A stretch of DNA of 64,000 bases from Delphinus delphis (lineage: Eukaryota > Chordata > Mammalia > Artiodactyla > Delphinidae), in assembly GCF_949987515.2 (NCBI RefSeq), contig NC_082694.2, positions 41,791,951-41,855,950 of the forward strand, read 5' to 3'. Under the pieces are notes generated by a model. The model did no database searches. It was not told where the DNA came from and saw only the letters and a list, made by a program, of their open reading frames with translations. Both the position numbers and the translations under genes were made by a program. This document shows positions 48,656-59,417 of this stretch, piece after piece; position 1 is the stretch's first letter, and the number at the start of each line of letters is the position of its first letter.

Positions 48656-49160
48656 AATTTTAAATTGGGAAATCCAGGTTTGAAGGAAAGCATTAATGAG
48701 TTTATCAAGTACTGTATTTGCCTATTGTCTCTTAATTCCAAATCTGCTCTTGTACACTTTGCTCTGTGATGCTAGTCTGGGATTCAGCAAACTACATTTC
48801 CCAGTTGTTTTTCCAATTGGTTTCCATTAAGTTCTGTCAATAGGTGGCACTAGAGAGAGTGAAAAGGATAAGGAACTTGCTATTCTTTCCTCTCATTGTT
48901 GCTCCTTTGGGCACACCCAGAACCAGTCTTGTCCTGCCTCTTTATTAGCAGTCTAAGCAACATTTCCACAGGGCAGCTTCTCTGAGCTTATAGGTTCTAG
49001 GAAGTCCATTCCTCCCCTTTTGCATCCTCAGTTCTAGAGATAGTAACTGCTTCTCACAGTTATTATCTCTGAGTGACCTCAAATTCTTTCAACCCTCCAA
49101 CATTTGTGCAAAAAATTTTCTGTATAGTGTGATTTTTCCTTCCTGATGGAATCCTGACTA
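48656..49160. repeat. Repeat-like insertion, family unknown
   Basis: GC-richer text such as 'ggattcagcaaactacattt', 'cccagttgtttttccaattg' and 'gttattatctctgagtgacc' interrupts the L1 reading. It resembles a common old mammalian repeat that I cannot name. Confidence 0.4.
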
Positions 49161-49329
49161 TATAGATCAGAATAGAATAAAAATAAAGAGACTTATGCAG
49201 TGATTATCCACCTGAAAGATATATGTCAATATTCTGTATTTAGTTAACAATACTATCTGAAGATACATAAAGAAAAGCCCTAAATAATCATGAGGTAAAA
49301 AGCAAAAATCCATAATTGTAGCGAAAAGA

Positions 49330-49905
49330 TTGTAAACTTTTTATGTTGAAGTAATTCTAGATTTTAAAAAAGTTGCAAAAATATTTCACAGAGTTCCCAC
49401 ATACTCTGTTTTCGTCAAATGTTTACACATTACCTAACCATAGTACGATGATCAAACTGGTAATTAGCAATGATAAATACTATTAACTAATATATAGATC
49501 TTATTCAAATTTTTTCAGTTATCCCACTAATGTCCATTTTCTGGTCCAGGATCCAATCAAAGATCCCATGGTACGTTTAGTTTTCTGTCTTGGTCTCCTC
49601 CAGTCTAAGATAGTTCTTCAGTCTTTCTTTGTCTTTCATTTGCTTGACATTTTTGAAGAATACTGATCAATTATATGTAGAATATCTCTCAATTTGGGTT
49701 TGTCTGGTATTTTCTCATGATTAGATTGAGGTTATACATTTTTGGCAAGAACATCACAGAAATATCTTGTGTTCTTCTCAGTGCATCATATCAGGAGATA
49801 CATGATATGTTTAGTCACAAATGATGTTGACTTTGAGAAGTCTGCTAAGATTCTTCACCGTTACAGAGGATATTTTTGACACTCCTATCTAAGAAACTGT
49901 TAGAT
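49330..49905. mobile_element. Old L1 3'-region-type repeat, orientation unsure
   Basis: 'cccactaatgtccattttct', 'ggtccaggatccaatcaaag', 'tcttggtctcctccagtcta' and 'tgattagattgaggttatac' match a very common old repeat associated with L1 3' regions. It separates two pieces of the ancient L1. Confidence 0.6.
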
Positions 49906-49959
49906 AACAGAAATCTAACAAAATTTTAGTATAGAAGAATTTTAAAATATTAAAATTTC

Positions 49960-51235
49960 AAGCTGGTAGATATATAGATACTGCCCCCTAAAAGAAGGTA
50001 CACTCTATTCAAATGCACATTAAAAAGTACAAATATTGGCAATATATTAGGCTACTAAAAAGCCTCAGTAACTTCCATAGACATGATACCATATGAATCA
50101 CATGGCCTAGTCTTAATGCAATGTAATTACAAGTCAAATATAAAGAGATATCCAAAAGCTTGTGATTGAAAACAAACCAAAAAATACACTTCTAAATAAT
50201 TCATAAGCTAAACATCTTATTATAATTTACCTTACAATATATTTAGAAGCAAACAACAATAAAATCACCCTGTATTATACTTGCGTGATGTACCTGGAGG
50301 GTAATTTATCATGTTAAATAGATATTTTAGAAAACAAGGAAGATTGAAAGATTCAGTTGTGTTTATTTCAAGAAGCTAGGCTACAATTAAATTTCCCTTC
50401 TCTCCAAATAAAAAGTGGAAATAATAGAAACAACCAGAAATTAATTATGCAAAAAACAAACAACATAAATTAGCAATAAAAACAAATCATTGGTTTCTTA
50501 AAACAATAATAAAATAGAAAAATACTGACAAAATTGATCAAAAAAAGAGAGAAGGTACAAATAAATTGCACAGAATGAAAAAGCAGCATAAACAGGTTTT
50601 ATAGAATTGAAGAAAAGCATACGGAAATACTAGAACAACTTTATGCCCAATAAATTTTAAAACCTAAAATAGAGAATGTTTTAGAAAAAAATACAAATTC
50701 CAATTTTTCTTAAGGGACAACAGAAAACAAGAAATTGAATTGGTAAAAAAAGTCCTCACCTCCTACCACCTAGGTCCAAAGGAACCAAGCTGAAATTGTT
50801 CTATGAATTTTGCTAAACTTTCAAGGAACCTGTAATGCTTATCTCATAGAGTTTCAGAAAACAAATTAAAAGAGACAAAGCTATCCAACCTAGTTTGATA
50901 CCAGTATAAGCTTGATACCAAAACCAGATACAGGCAATACACAAAAATAAAATTAAAGATTAATGACAAAATGGAAGCTAAATCATAAACAAAATGCTTG
51001 CAAATCAAATCGAGGAATATTTTTAAATAATTTACTTTGGCTAAGTATGGTGTGTTATAGGAATGCAAGAGATAATTAACATTATATTTATTAATGAAAT
51101 ATCCCACATTAGCAAGTTGTAAAAAATGTGATATCTCAACAGATTCAGCAGAGCGTTTACTCATGATAAGAAGACTAAAATAACTAGTTGTAGGAGATAA
51201 TGTTTTCAAACATAATTAAGAAGGTAAAATATTAG
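49960..51235 (+). mobile_element. Ancient L1/HAL1-like element, piece 3 (ORF2)
   Basis: Endonuclease-end text 'ggtacactctattcaaatgc' leads into 'aatactgacaaaattgatca', 'gaaatactagaacaacttta', 'ggaatgcaagagataattaa' and 'gtgatatctcaacagattca', which are the ordered landmarks of L1 ORF2 through the fingers and palm of the reverse transcriptase. Stops occur throughout. No open frame of note remains on this strand. Confidence 0.72.
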
Positions 51236-51720
51236 AAGCAGTCTCTTTGAAACCCACAGAACAAGGATGCCTCCAATATCTGTTCTCTCCTTCTTCAGTA
51301 ATATAACACTGATTTTTAAAGTGGGCCCATAGCTGCCTATATGGCCCAGTCTCTCTGATAATTGGATATAACTTTGTCATTTTGGAAGTGTTTTGGAAGC
51401 AATGTATATTAATTTTAGGGTGTATCTTTAAAGGAAGGGAGCACATCCCATTTTTAACACCTCGGCTTTCTTGCCTACTCAGCTGGACACACAGCTATGA
51501 ATCATCTTGGACCATGTGGATGAGGACAACATCCTAAAAATGGCAGAGCAACCAGATACAGCCACCTTGGTCTCTGACACCATGGAGTCACTTTACCAGT
51601 CCTGGGAAGTATTCTATTTTATTCAAACCACTGATTTAAAAAAAAAAAAATCACTGTAATAGCTGTTGAACTTAAATTCTCACTAATGTGCCTATTTTTT
51701 ACCTCTTCTACTCACTGTTT
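51236..51720. repeat. Repeat-like insertion, family unknown
   Basis: 'atcttggaccatgtggatga', 'acatcctaaaaatggcagag' and 'caccatggagtcactttacc' form the signature of a common old mammalian repeat with 'gatggcagagcaacaagat'. It ends in 'ctgatttaaaaaaaaaaaaa'. It breaks the ORF2 text of the ancient L1. Confidence 0.5.
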
Positions 51721-52480
51721 TACTGGAGGTTTTGAGCAGTGAAATAGAAGAAAAAGAAATGTGGTATAACTTCTAGTAAGAAAAAATCTAAGAGGATCTA
51801 CAGACTACAGTTAAACTAGTGAGAAAGATCAGCCAGGTAACTGTTTACAAGACCAATTATGAAAACATTAAAATTATACCATGAACCAGTAACAAGGCAA
51901 CTGGAAAATGTTATTAAGAAAAAGCAGTTTCATAATAAGAGGAAACCCAAAAGTGACCTAACACTAAATGTAATAAAAATATCTATTATTATTATGTGAA
52001 AACTATAAAAGAATACCAAATTATTTTAAAGTACATAAAAGGAGACAAATGAATGAATAAGTAGAACATATCCATGAATGGAAAGATTAAAAATGGAAAA
52101 ATACTAGCTTTTCTCCAAGTAAGCAATAAATTCAACATAATTTAAATAAGACCTCTAAAACTCTATTTTGTGGAACTTAATTAGCCAAATCTAAAAGTCT
52201 TTTGAAAGTTCATGGTTATATGATATACTAGATATATAGGAAAGTATCACAACATGTTTGGAAAGAAAACAACACCAGGATAGTAGTTGACTCTGGGGAG
52301 GGGGAACGAAATTGAAGAATATTATGAGATTCCAACTGTGCCCATAATATTTTCTTTTAAAAATATCAGTAGAAAATGTGTCAAAATATGTTTATTCATT
52401 CCAGGTGCTGAGTTTATATGTTTGTAATATTACTCTCTCTCCTTTTCTGGATATTTGAAATATGTCATAAAGAAAGAAAT
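51721..52480 (+). mobile_element. Ancient L1-like element, piece 4 (ORF2 end to 3' UTR)
   Basis: 'ataccatgaaccagtaacaa', 'gaatgaataagtagaacata', 'tccatgaatggaaagattaa' and 'taatttaaataagacctcta' are later ORF2 landmarks in order. The stretch ends with a 3' UTR-like 'ctggatatttgaaatatgtc' before a short A/G tail. Confidence 0.62.
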
Positions 52481-54108
52481 TCTGGCTGCAATGTATGGAT
52501 ATCTTAATAAAAATTCCATTAACCCCAAACCTTCTGGGTTACATAACTGAATTGCAGAAATCCAACTTTTTAAATACAAATCAAAATTTAACTCTTAAAT
52601 GTGACAATTTGGGGGTCTGTCACGCATCAATTACATTTCTCTTTCCACCAATTCTTCCAGGATTAAGATGGGGAATCCAAGAGTAATTAAGTCCCCCTTT
52701 TTTATTTGTTATGTCTATTTGCTATCACTGCAGCATAAATCACTGTCAATACATGCTTCTTTACTACACTGGAATTTAGATAAGAGGCAACACTCTGTTT
52801 TGATATATAATTTCAACTTTTTTTTCTTTTTAAAAATCAGGCCTACATTTCAAGTCCTGCCAGTTTGTCTGGTATTGTGATTTTAGTTGATATTTGGGTT
52901 CCTTCTAGTGTTTTGTAACTAACTCTGAAATAAACATATATGTTTTTTATGTGTTTTCTGCATTCAGGAGTACTGCCTCAGCTACGTCTCAAAAGTGGAT
53001 TTATTGGCTCTAAGGTTTGCATAGTCTTAAAACTCTGTATTTGTACATCCAAATAGCTTTCTAACTGAAAATATCTAATTTATGTGTCTTTCTCAAATGA
53101 TTGATATTATTAACTTCATTATACAACTGCTGACACAGTATATTAGTATTTGAGATCTTTGATAATTTAATAAACTATATTTTTACTATTTAAATTTTCA
53201 TTTGCTTAATTGAAAATGAGTTGATCATTTTCATATATTTATTAGTTGACTCAATTTTTATGAATTTTCTACTTGTTGCCTTTAATAAAGGATTAAGCAG
53301 GATTAATCAGTTAATTAATTAATCCTTTAATAAAGGATTAAGCAGTTAATTAATTATACAGTTAATTAACAATTGTATAATTTATTTATATAACAAAGTT
53401 ATTAATCCTTTGTTATGTGTACTGCATGGTTTTTCCAGTTTTTACTTTTGTTATTTTATAGTTAAAATATTTTACAAATTTTACGAATTTGTTCATTTTT
53501 TTCCTGTGATTATTTTGTCATCTTTGAACTTATACAGTCCTTTCCTTTCTGATAAGTATTTACATATTTTCAAAACTTTCATGATAGTTTCACTCCCTAG
53601 ATTTTATAATTTGTTGAATATACAATTTATCTTAAAGTGAGATATAAAGTGAAATTTTTAAATTGACTTTTTGAAAATAGTCAAGCAATTGATCCAATAC
53701 TACTGGCTGACTAAATCACCTTTTTTTCATTAACACATTTTCTAATGAAAATTTATTGGGGTTTTTTCCTGGTTATATAAGTAATAAAGCAGATATTACT
53801 TTATTTTTCATACTATTTCTATGTTATTAAGTGTTCTATAGAGGTATAGTTTTGCCCAGTCTTTGTCTAGCTAGCTAGTTATACAGCAAGAGATTTTTTA
53901 ATGATGTGCTTCAAATGTACAGAAAATTAGAACATAAGATAACAAACAAACATATGACTTGATGACTTTTTAATGACTTTTAAAATTACTTTTTGATTAC
54001 TTTAATTTTGTGAAATATTTAATGTTTTAGTTTTCTTTATGTATGTTCCATATATTTTTATCTTTTAAAAATGTTTGTTCTTAAATGCTATGTTGTTTTG
54101 CTGCCTTT
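52481..54108 (-). other. AT-rich, weak similarity to L1M 3' region (minus)
   Basis: Text near 52970-53100 ('ctcaaaagtggatttattgg', 'aaatagctttctaactgaaa') vaguely resembles a minus-strand L1M 3' region. Certainty is low. An imperfect 45-bp tandem duplication with a palindrome lies at 53281-53345. Confidence 0.3.
53281..53345. repeat. 45-bp-period imperfect tandem duplication with palindrome
   Basis: The 20-mer 'tttaataaaggattaagcag' occurs at 53281-53300 and again at 53326-53345. Across the second copy's edge there is a perfect palindrome with 11-bp arms around one central base (53319-53341; arm 'ttaatccttta'). Confidence 0.9.
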
Positions 54109-54124
54109 AAAATGCAAACTTTCA

Positions 54125-54465
54125 GGGCTTCCCTGGTGGCGCAGTGGTTAAGAATCCACCTGCTAATGCAGGGGACACGGGTTCGAGCCCTGGTCCAGGA
54201 AGATCCCACATGTGGCGGAGCAACTAAACCCGTGTGCCACAACTACTGAGCCCGCACTCTAGAACCCTGGAGCCACAGCTACTACACGGGCGCCTAGAGC
54301 CCGTGCTCCGCAACAAGAGAAGCCACCGCAATGGGAAGCCCCCACACCGCAACCAGAGAAAGCCTACACACCGCACAGAAGAGTAGCCACTGCTCACCAC
54401 ACCAGAGAAAGCCTGTGGGCAGCAACAAAGACCCAACACAGTCAAAAATAAATAAATTTTTTTAT
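54125..54465 (+). mobile_element. Long CHR-type SINE with 16-bp duplication
   Basis: 341-bp long variant: head 'gggcttccctggtggcgcag', B-box-like 'gggttcgagccc', then a distinct body ('gccacaactactgagcccgc', 'agagaaagcctacacaccgc') and an (AAAT)n tail. Duplication 'aaaatgcaaactttca' (54109-54124) versus 'aaaatgcaatctttca' (54466-54481), 15/16. The body contains a direct repeat of 'accagagaaagcct'. Confidence 0.94.
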
Positions 54466-54816
54466 AAAATGCAATCTTTCAAATATATCTTCCCACTTGC
54501 TTTTGTTGATAGGTAAAAAAGCTATTGAATTTTAGATGTTTATTTTATAATGATCCCTTTTAATAATATTAATACTTTTTAGTTGCTTTTCTTGGGGTTT
54601 TTATGACAAATAGTTATATTAACTAAAAAAATAAAATTATTTCCTTCTTTTCAAAATGTATGTGTCATTATTGTCCTCCTCTAGTTGGATTGATTGTAAC
54701 TTCAAGGACAGTGTTAAATATTGTCCTGAGCCATCTGTTTTCTCCCTGACATTAAAGGGATTTAATTCAGTGTGTCTCTCACGGGGTATATTGGGTGGAG
54801 ATAGTTTTATTATGTT

Positions 54817-55035
54817 TTTTTTTTTTTTTTTTTTTTTTTTTTGCGGTACGCGGGCCCCTCACTCTTGTGGCCTCTCCCGTTGTGGAGCACAGGCTCCGGA
54901 CGCGCAAGGCTCAGCGGCCATGGCTCACGGGCCCAGCCGCTCCGCGGCATGTGGGATCCTCCCGGACCGGGGCACGAACCCGTGTCCCCTGCATCGGCAG
55001 GCGGATTCTCAACCACTGCGCCACCAGGGAAGCCC
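54817..55035 (-). mobile_element. CHR-type SINE, complete, 14-bp duplication
   Basis: Minus-strand short-type CHR SINE with a T run of about 26 and full body and head. The perfect 14-bp duplication 'agttttattatgtt' flanks it (54803-54816 and 55036-55049). This is one of the best-preserved copies, with the long pure tail expected of a young insertion. Confidence 0.96.
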
Positions 55036-55049
55036 AGTTTTATTATGTT

Positions 55050-55493
55050 AAACAAGGATCCTTTCCTTCCTTTTCTAGTTTAGTAAGAAGGTTTTACCAA
55101 ACTTTAAAAAATGCTTGGCATAGTTAACTATTAATATAATGCCTTTTAGCGCTTAACAACAAAATTATATGATTCTCTTCTTCTTAGCAGAGATAAATTA
55201 TATTACCATATTTCCCACTCTTGTATTCTAGAAATGACCTACTTGGTCACTGAGTATTTTTCTCGTAACACACTTAAAACACTTTGCTAGCTTTTTATTT
55301 AGGAAAGCTTTGTTTTGTTTTGCATTTACAGTGATATATAGGGCTGTACTGTAGATTTGTTTAATTTTCTTTTTGTTGGGTTGTGATATCAAGTTGTTCT
55401 TGCTTTTATGTATATAGGTATGTAGCCTAGAGAGTCCTCCCTACTCTTCAACTATACATACGGAACTATTACGTTCATTTTCACTTTTAGCAT
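55050..55493. other. Unassigned AT-rich sequence
   Basis: No recognisable feature. Confidence 0.4.
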
Positions 55494-55986
55494 TGTTAGG
55501 GGAACCACTGACCGAAACCTCTCACCCTGGCCAGGCCCGATAGTAACTACCTGCATGAGTTAACTTACAACAGGAGGTCTTGGTAAGGAACGCAGAACTA
55601 ACAAGCTACCACCAACCGGAAGAATTTGGGAAAGCTCAAAAGGAGAGAGGAGACGCCAGTCCATATGTCCTAACGACCTCCCAGAATCATTCTTGCTGAA
55701 ATCTATCTTGGTTGAGTGATGCGTATGCCACCAGGAAGGACCCTGAGTCAGAACGATTGGCCAGAGAAACCCAGAAACTAACCCCATTACCACGAAACCT
55801 AAGACTGTGAGCCATGAGGCAGAGTAGTTCTTCTGGGTTCCCTTACCCTCCTGCTCTCTACCCAGGTGCCCCTTCCCAATAAGGTCTCTTGTTTTGTCAG
55901 CACGTGTGTCTCCTCAGACAATTCATTTCTGAATTTTAAACAAGAGCCCACTTTGGGCCCTGGCAGGGGTCCCCCTTCCTGCAACA
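55494..55986 (+). mobile_element. Solo LTR, gammaretrovirus-like (ERV1)
   Basis: A 493-bp LTR beginning TGTTAGGGG and ending CTGCAACA, i.e. TG...CA boundaries. It is clearly richer in G and C than the flanks. The right part ('cttcccaataaggtctcttg', 'tcagcacgtgtgtctcctca') is the R/U5-type text of ERV1 LTRs, with AATAAG where AATAAA is expected. Flanking tetramers gcat (55490-55493) and gtat (55987-55990) are a plausible 4-bp duplication with one change. No internal viral genes are present, so it is a solo LTR left by recombination. Confidence 0.85.
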
Positions 55987-56044
55987 GTATTAGGGTCTGA
56001 AAAACACATTTAGATAATACACTGGCGCCTGGTCTCTAGTTGCT

Positions 56045-56150
56045 TTAGTGCTACAGCAACAGAATGAATAGTTGTGCCCGAGACAGTATGGACAGTGCGG
56101 ATAATATTTACAACCTGGCCCTTTAAAGAAAAAGTTTGCCAGCTCCTGCC
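56045..56150 (+). mobile_element. hAT (Charlie-type) right-end fragment
   Basis: 'taatatttacaacctggccc' followed by 'tttaaagaaaaagtttgcca' and 'gctcctgcc' is the complement of the hAT end 'caggggtcggcaaactttttctgtaaagggccag'. Only about 100 bases remain. Confidence 0.75.
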
Positions 56151-56210
56151 TTAGAGGACCATCCAAGCAGGAGTCCCGTGGCCACCCCAGCGATCTCTTC
56201 TGATGTTCCC

Positions 56211-56551
56211 TGTTAAATTAATTAAACAAGGAGGCTATTAGACTGAGGTGGCTCTAATCCTATGGAGGCCTTTGTAAGCAAACCAAAATCTAAGGCGTAA
56301 ATGCCTCAAGGTTCCAGAAGAAATCTAAACGCTACGGACGACCAATCACAAACAGCCACTTGGGCTTTAAGCTGCAGCCAATCAAATAATTTCCTCTGTC
56401 TGCTTCCACACGCTCTCTATATTCTTTCCCCTATAGCTCCTGTCAGCGGAATGCTCCAAACCAACTACCCACTTGGTGCTGCCCCATTGGAACAGAGTTT
56501 TGCTCCAATAAACTCTTAAAATTTTAAATAGACCTCAGTTTATTTTTAACA
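56211..56551 (+). mobile_element. Solo LTR, ERV1-like, second family
   Basis: About 341 bp from TGTTAAATTA to TTTTTAACA. It has a CCAAT motif ('gcagccaatcaaa' near 56373-56385), a TATA-like 'tctatattc', and AATAAA at 56507-56512, i.e. the order of a U3-R-U5 LTR. A clear target duplication was not found. Boundaries rest on the TG...CA ends. No internal viral genes are adjacent. Confidence 0.75.
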
Positions 56552-56916
56552 TGCCTCAGTTCCCCATCTCCTAATTAATCCAGCTCCATCCATGCTGTTA
56601 TATTAGATGACTTTATCTTTGCTTGGCTGATTTTGTATTACCTTATGATCAGAGAAGTAAGGGGCTAATGATTATTACCTCGACTACCATCTAGTGGAGG
56701 AAGATAGGATTTAACATATTCCAGACAACCAGAAGTTTAGAACACTTTTTCTACAAATTTTTACTTCTTTAATATTATTATCACAGTTAGTGTCACTGTG
56801 TTTAAGCTTCCAAATTTTCATTATGATGGTTATTATCATAATTATTATTTCAGTCAAGACTTTTTTGAATAACCAACATGTTTTTGTATAGCATTGCATA
56901 TACCCTCTTTTCCAGG
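56552..56916. other. Unassigned sequence
   Basis: No recognisable element. It includes an AT-rich (ATT/ATA) stretch near 56770-56850. Confidence 0.4.
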
Positions 56917-56931
56917 TTCTACTTCCCTCTT

Positions 56932-57110
56932 TTTTATTTAATTTAATTTTTATTGAAGTATAACTGAATTACAATGTTGTGTTAATTACTGATGTACAGG
57001 AAAGTGACTCAGTTATACATATATACATTCTTTTTCATATTCTTTTCTATTATGGTTTATCACAGGATATTGAATATAGTTCCCTGTGCTATATGGTAGG
57101 ACCTTGTTGT
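56932..57110 (-). mobile_element. Short L1 3' end with perfect 15-bp duplication
   Basis: Only 179 bp of an L1 3' end in reverse: 'tttttattgaagtataactg', 'aattacaatgttgtgttaat', 'ttatcacaggatattgaata' and 'tagttccctgtgctatatgg'. It is the same subfamily as the tail at 42500-42670. The perfect duplication 'ttctacttccctctt' is at 56917-56931 and 57111-57125, a textbook product of aborted reverse transcription. Confidence 0.95.
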
Positions 57111-57280
57111 TTCTACTTCCCTCTTGACAGTAAACTTTTCAGTAGCAGCAAGAAATGCCAAGACAGAAAGTATTAAAAGGAGACAAATACCATCAATTTA
57201 GAATCCTATGTTATTAATAGTTTTTTTCTATTTTCTTTTCATTTTCTTTATACTTATATGATAGGTTGGCAACATATGTG

Positions 57281-57620
57281 GTGGTCAGCATAATGGCTTT
57301 ACAAAGATGTCAATGTCCCAATCCCTGAAATTTATGAATATATTATGTGGAAAAACGGACTTTGCAGATGTGATTAAGGCTCAAGATCTTGACACAGGAA
57401 AAGTGTCCTGGATTATCCAGGTGGACTCAATCTAATCAAACGAGTCCTTACAATGTGGTTAAATGAAGAAGTAACTATGAAAGAAAGGTTAAAGAGGTGC
57501 AATATTGCTGGCTTTAAAGATGCAGGAAGGGCTTCATGAGCCAAAATAATAAATTTGTATTGGTTTAAGACTCAAGGTTTGTGGCAACTTGTTGTGGCAA
57601 CTTGTTATGACAACAATAGA
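57281..57620 (+). mobile_element. ERVL/MaLR-type LTR remnant
   Basis: 'aatggctttacaaagatgtc', 'ggactttgcagatgtgatta', 'tggattatccaggtggactc' and 'aatctaatcaaacgagtcct' are highly typical LTR text. The end has AATAAA at 57548-57553 and 'caatagaaaactagtataca'. A 13-base direct repeat ('ttgtggcaactt...') is duplicated at 57579 and 57592. The central part is shorter than the remembered consensus. Confidence 0.75.
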
Positions 57621-58955
57621 AAACTAGTATACAGAGTATATAAAAACCTAACCTGACCTTTTTTTTTTTTTAATCTTAGCACAAAAGGCACTACTTCATT
57701 ATCTTTCTGCACTTACAATTGCTCCTAAGAAGTTTACTGTCACTCTGATTTTGTTTAGCACTTTTATATGTTTGGAGCATGGTTAATTTTGGGAATGAGT
57801 CAAAGATTCAGCTCAGCTACTGATCTTATGTAGAATACCTTGGTTTAAAAATATATAACTTTGTTATTAATTTCTTGGTAGCAGTGTATTTTTCTTATTG
57901 TGATTAGAGAATATTGCTTGTACAAATTCTACTTTTCAAATTGTTAGAGGTTGTTTGGGCTTAAAATATGATAGCATAGTTTGCAGATAATTTGAGGACT
58001 ATAATATACAAATAACATATATTCTCTATAATTTATGACATTTTGTATAACTCATAAATTACATTATTTAAGATATCTTTATCAGTGTCTTAGTCCTAAT
58101 CTCTCAAATGTGATGGATGTTCAATGCCTTCACTGTAAGTATTTATTTTTTTAGTTTCTTCATGTATGTGTAGTACCTTTTGCTTTGTATATTTTGATGC
58201 CATTGTTTATCAAGTAAGAGTTGACTGTTATATCTTCAGAGTGGATTTCAATTCATTATTTTCTGCCTTTATCTTTATTAAGTCCTTTAACTACCTACTT
58301 TTTAGTTCATTTTGTTATTGTTTTCTAGTTTCATAGATGACTGTTTACTTAAAAACTTTCATTATTATTGTTTAATAATAAAGAATATAGAGCCATGAAT
58401 TTTCTCTAAGGTGATTTTGCCTTTATCCCATATAATTTCATATGATATGCTCATTTTTCCTTGAGTTCTACAGAGTCTGTGCTTTTAGCTGATTTTTATA
58501 AGAAACTCTTTTCTATTCCCAAGAGATTTGATTTGTATTTTTTATTAAATTCCTTGTCCTTTGAAATGTAGTAAGAAAATATGACGCATCTGCTTTTTCA
58601 ATTTAATGGGATTTTGCTATAGGTCTTAATTTATAGAAAATTGATTAAAAATATCCCATGGAAATTTGAGAAGCATGTGTATTCTATGTTAGTTGCTCAC
58701 AGAATTATCAATATATTAATCAAGGTAGTCATTTATGATTAATTAAATTTATGTATCTATTTGATCTGATCATTTCTGAGAGAAAGGTATTATAAAATAT
58801 TTCTTCATGATTAAAGCTCTATCAGTCCTTTCTCTGATCACATTTTCTTCACAGCAGAAAATATAGTTTAAATAAATATAATATCCTTCTATGTCTTTTT
58901 ATCAGACTTAGAATAAACTTGTTGCTGTTACCTTACCCAGTGTTCTTTTAGTCTA
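57621..58955 (-). other. AT-rich, possible old L1 remnant
   Basis: 'agcatgtgtattctatgtta' and 'atttatgtatctatttgatc' near 58670-58770 loosely resemble minus-strand text of old L1s. I cannot define boundaries and the rest is unassigned. Confidence 0.3.
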
Positions 58956-59150
58956 CAGAACACACTTAGTTACGTCTTTCCTCAGAGCCTCTGCATATGA
59001 TACTTCGATTTTCTGAAATACTTCTACCTCCTCACCTCCCACCCATACGCCTTGTTCTGGCATCTTTGCTCCTGTGCCTCCCTTTCATCCTATAGTTTCA
59101 GGTACTTAAATGTTTCTTCATCATAAATCCCTCCCAAAACTAAAATGGGT
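58956..59150 (+). repeat. Probable ancient repeat (L2-like)
   Basis: 'cagagcctctgcatatgata' and 'ttctgaaatacttctacctc' recall a common old text ('agggcctttgcacttgctgttccctctgcctggaa'). Low certainty. Confidence 0.4.
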
Positions 59151-59196
59151 TCTTCCTTGAAGAAGAAGAATGGTTTTCATAGTAAAATTCTTTTTT

Positions 59197-59402
59197 TTTT
59201 TTTTTTTTTCCCGGTAAGCGGGACCCTCACTGTTGTGGCCTCTCCCATTGCGGAGCACAGGCACTGGACGCGCAGGCTTAGCGGCCATGGCTCACGGGCC
59301 CAGCCGCTCCGCAGCAGGTGGGATCTTCCCGGACCGGGGCACGAACCTGTGTCCCCTGCATCGGCAGGCGGACTCTCAACCACTGCGCCACCAGGGAAAC
59401 CT
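59197..59402 (-). mobile_element. CHR-type SINE with duplication
   Basis: Minus-strand CHR SINE: T run, 'gtaagcgggaccctcactgt', body and head complement. The last bases read 'ccagggaaacct' where siblings have 'ccagggaagccc'. The duplication starts 'gtaaaattct' at 59182 and 'gtaaaatcct' at 59403, both running into T, so its right boundary merges with the tail. Confidence 0.93.
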
Positions 59403-59417
59403 GTAAAATCCTTTTTT

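Noticed and set aside
53281..53345. CRISPR-like repeat array
   Set aside because: There are only two imperfect units with no spacer regularity, and the host is a mammal.
55494..56551. A possible complete endogenous provirus bounded by two LTRs
   Set aside because: The two LTRs differ in sequence and length and are separated by only about 220 bases holding a hAT scrap, with no retroviral genes. They are independent solo LTRs.
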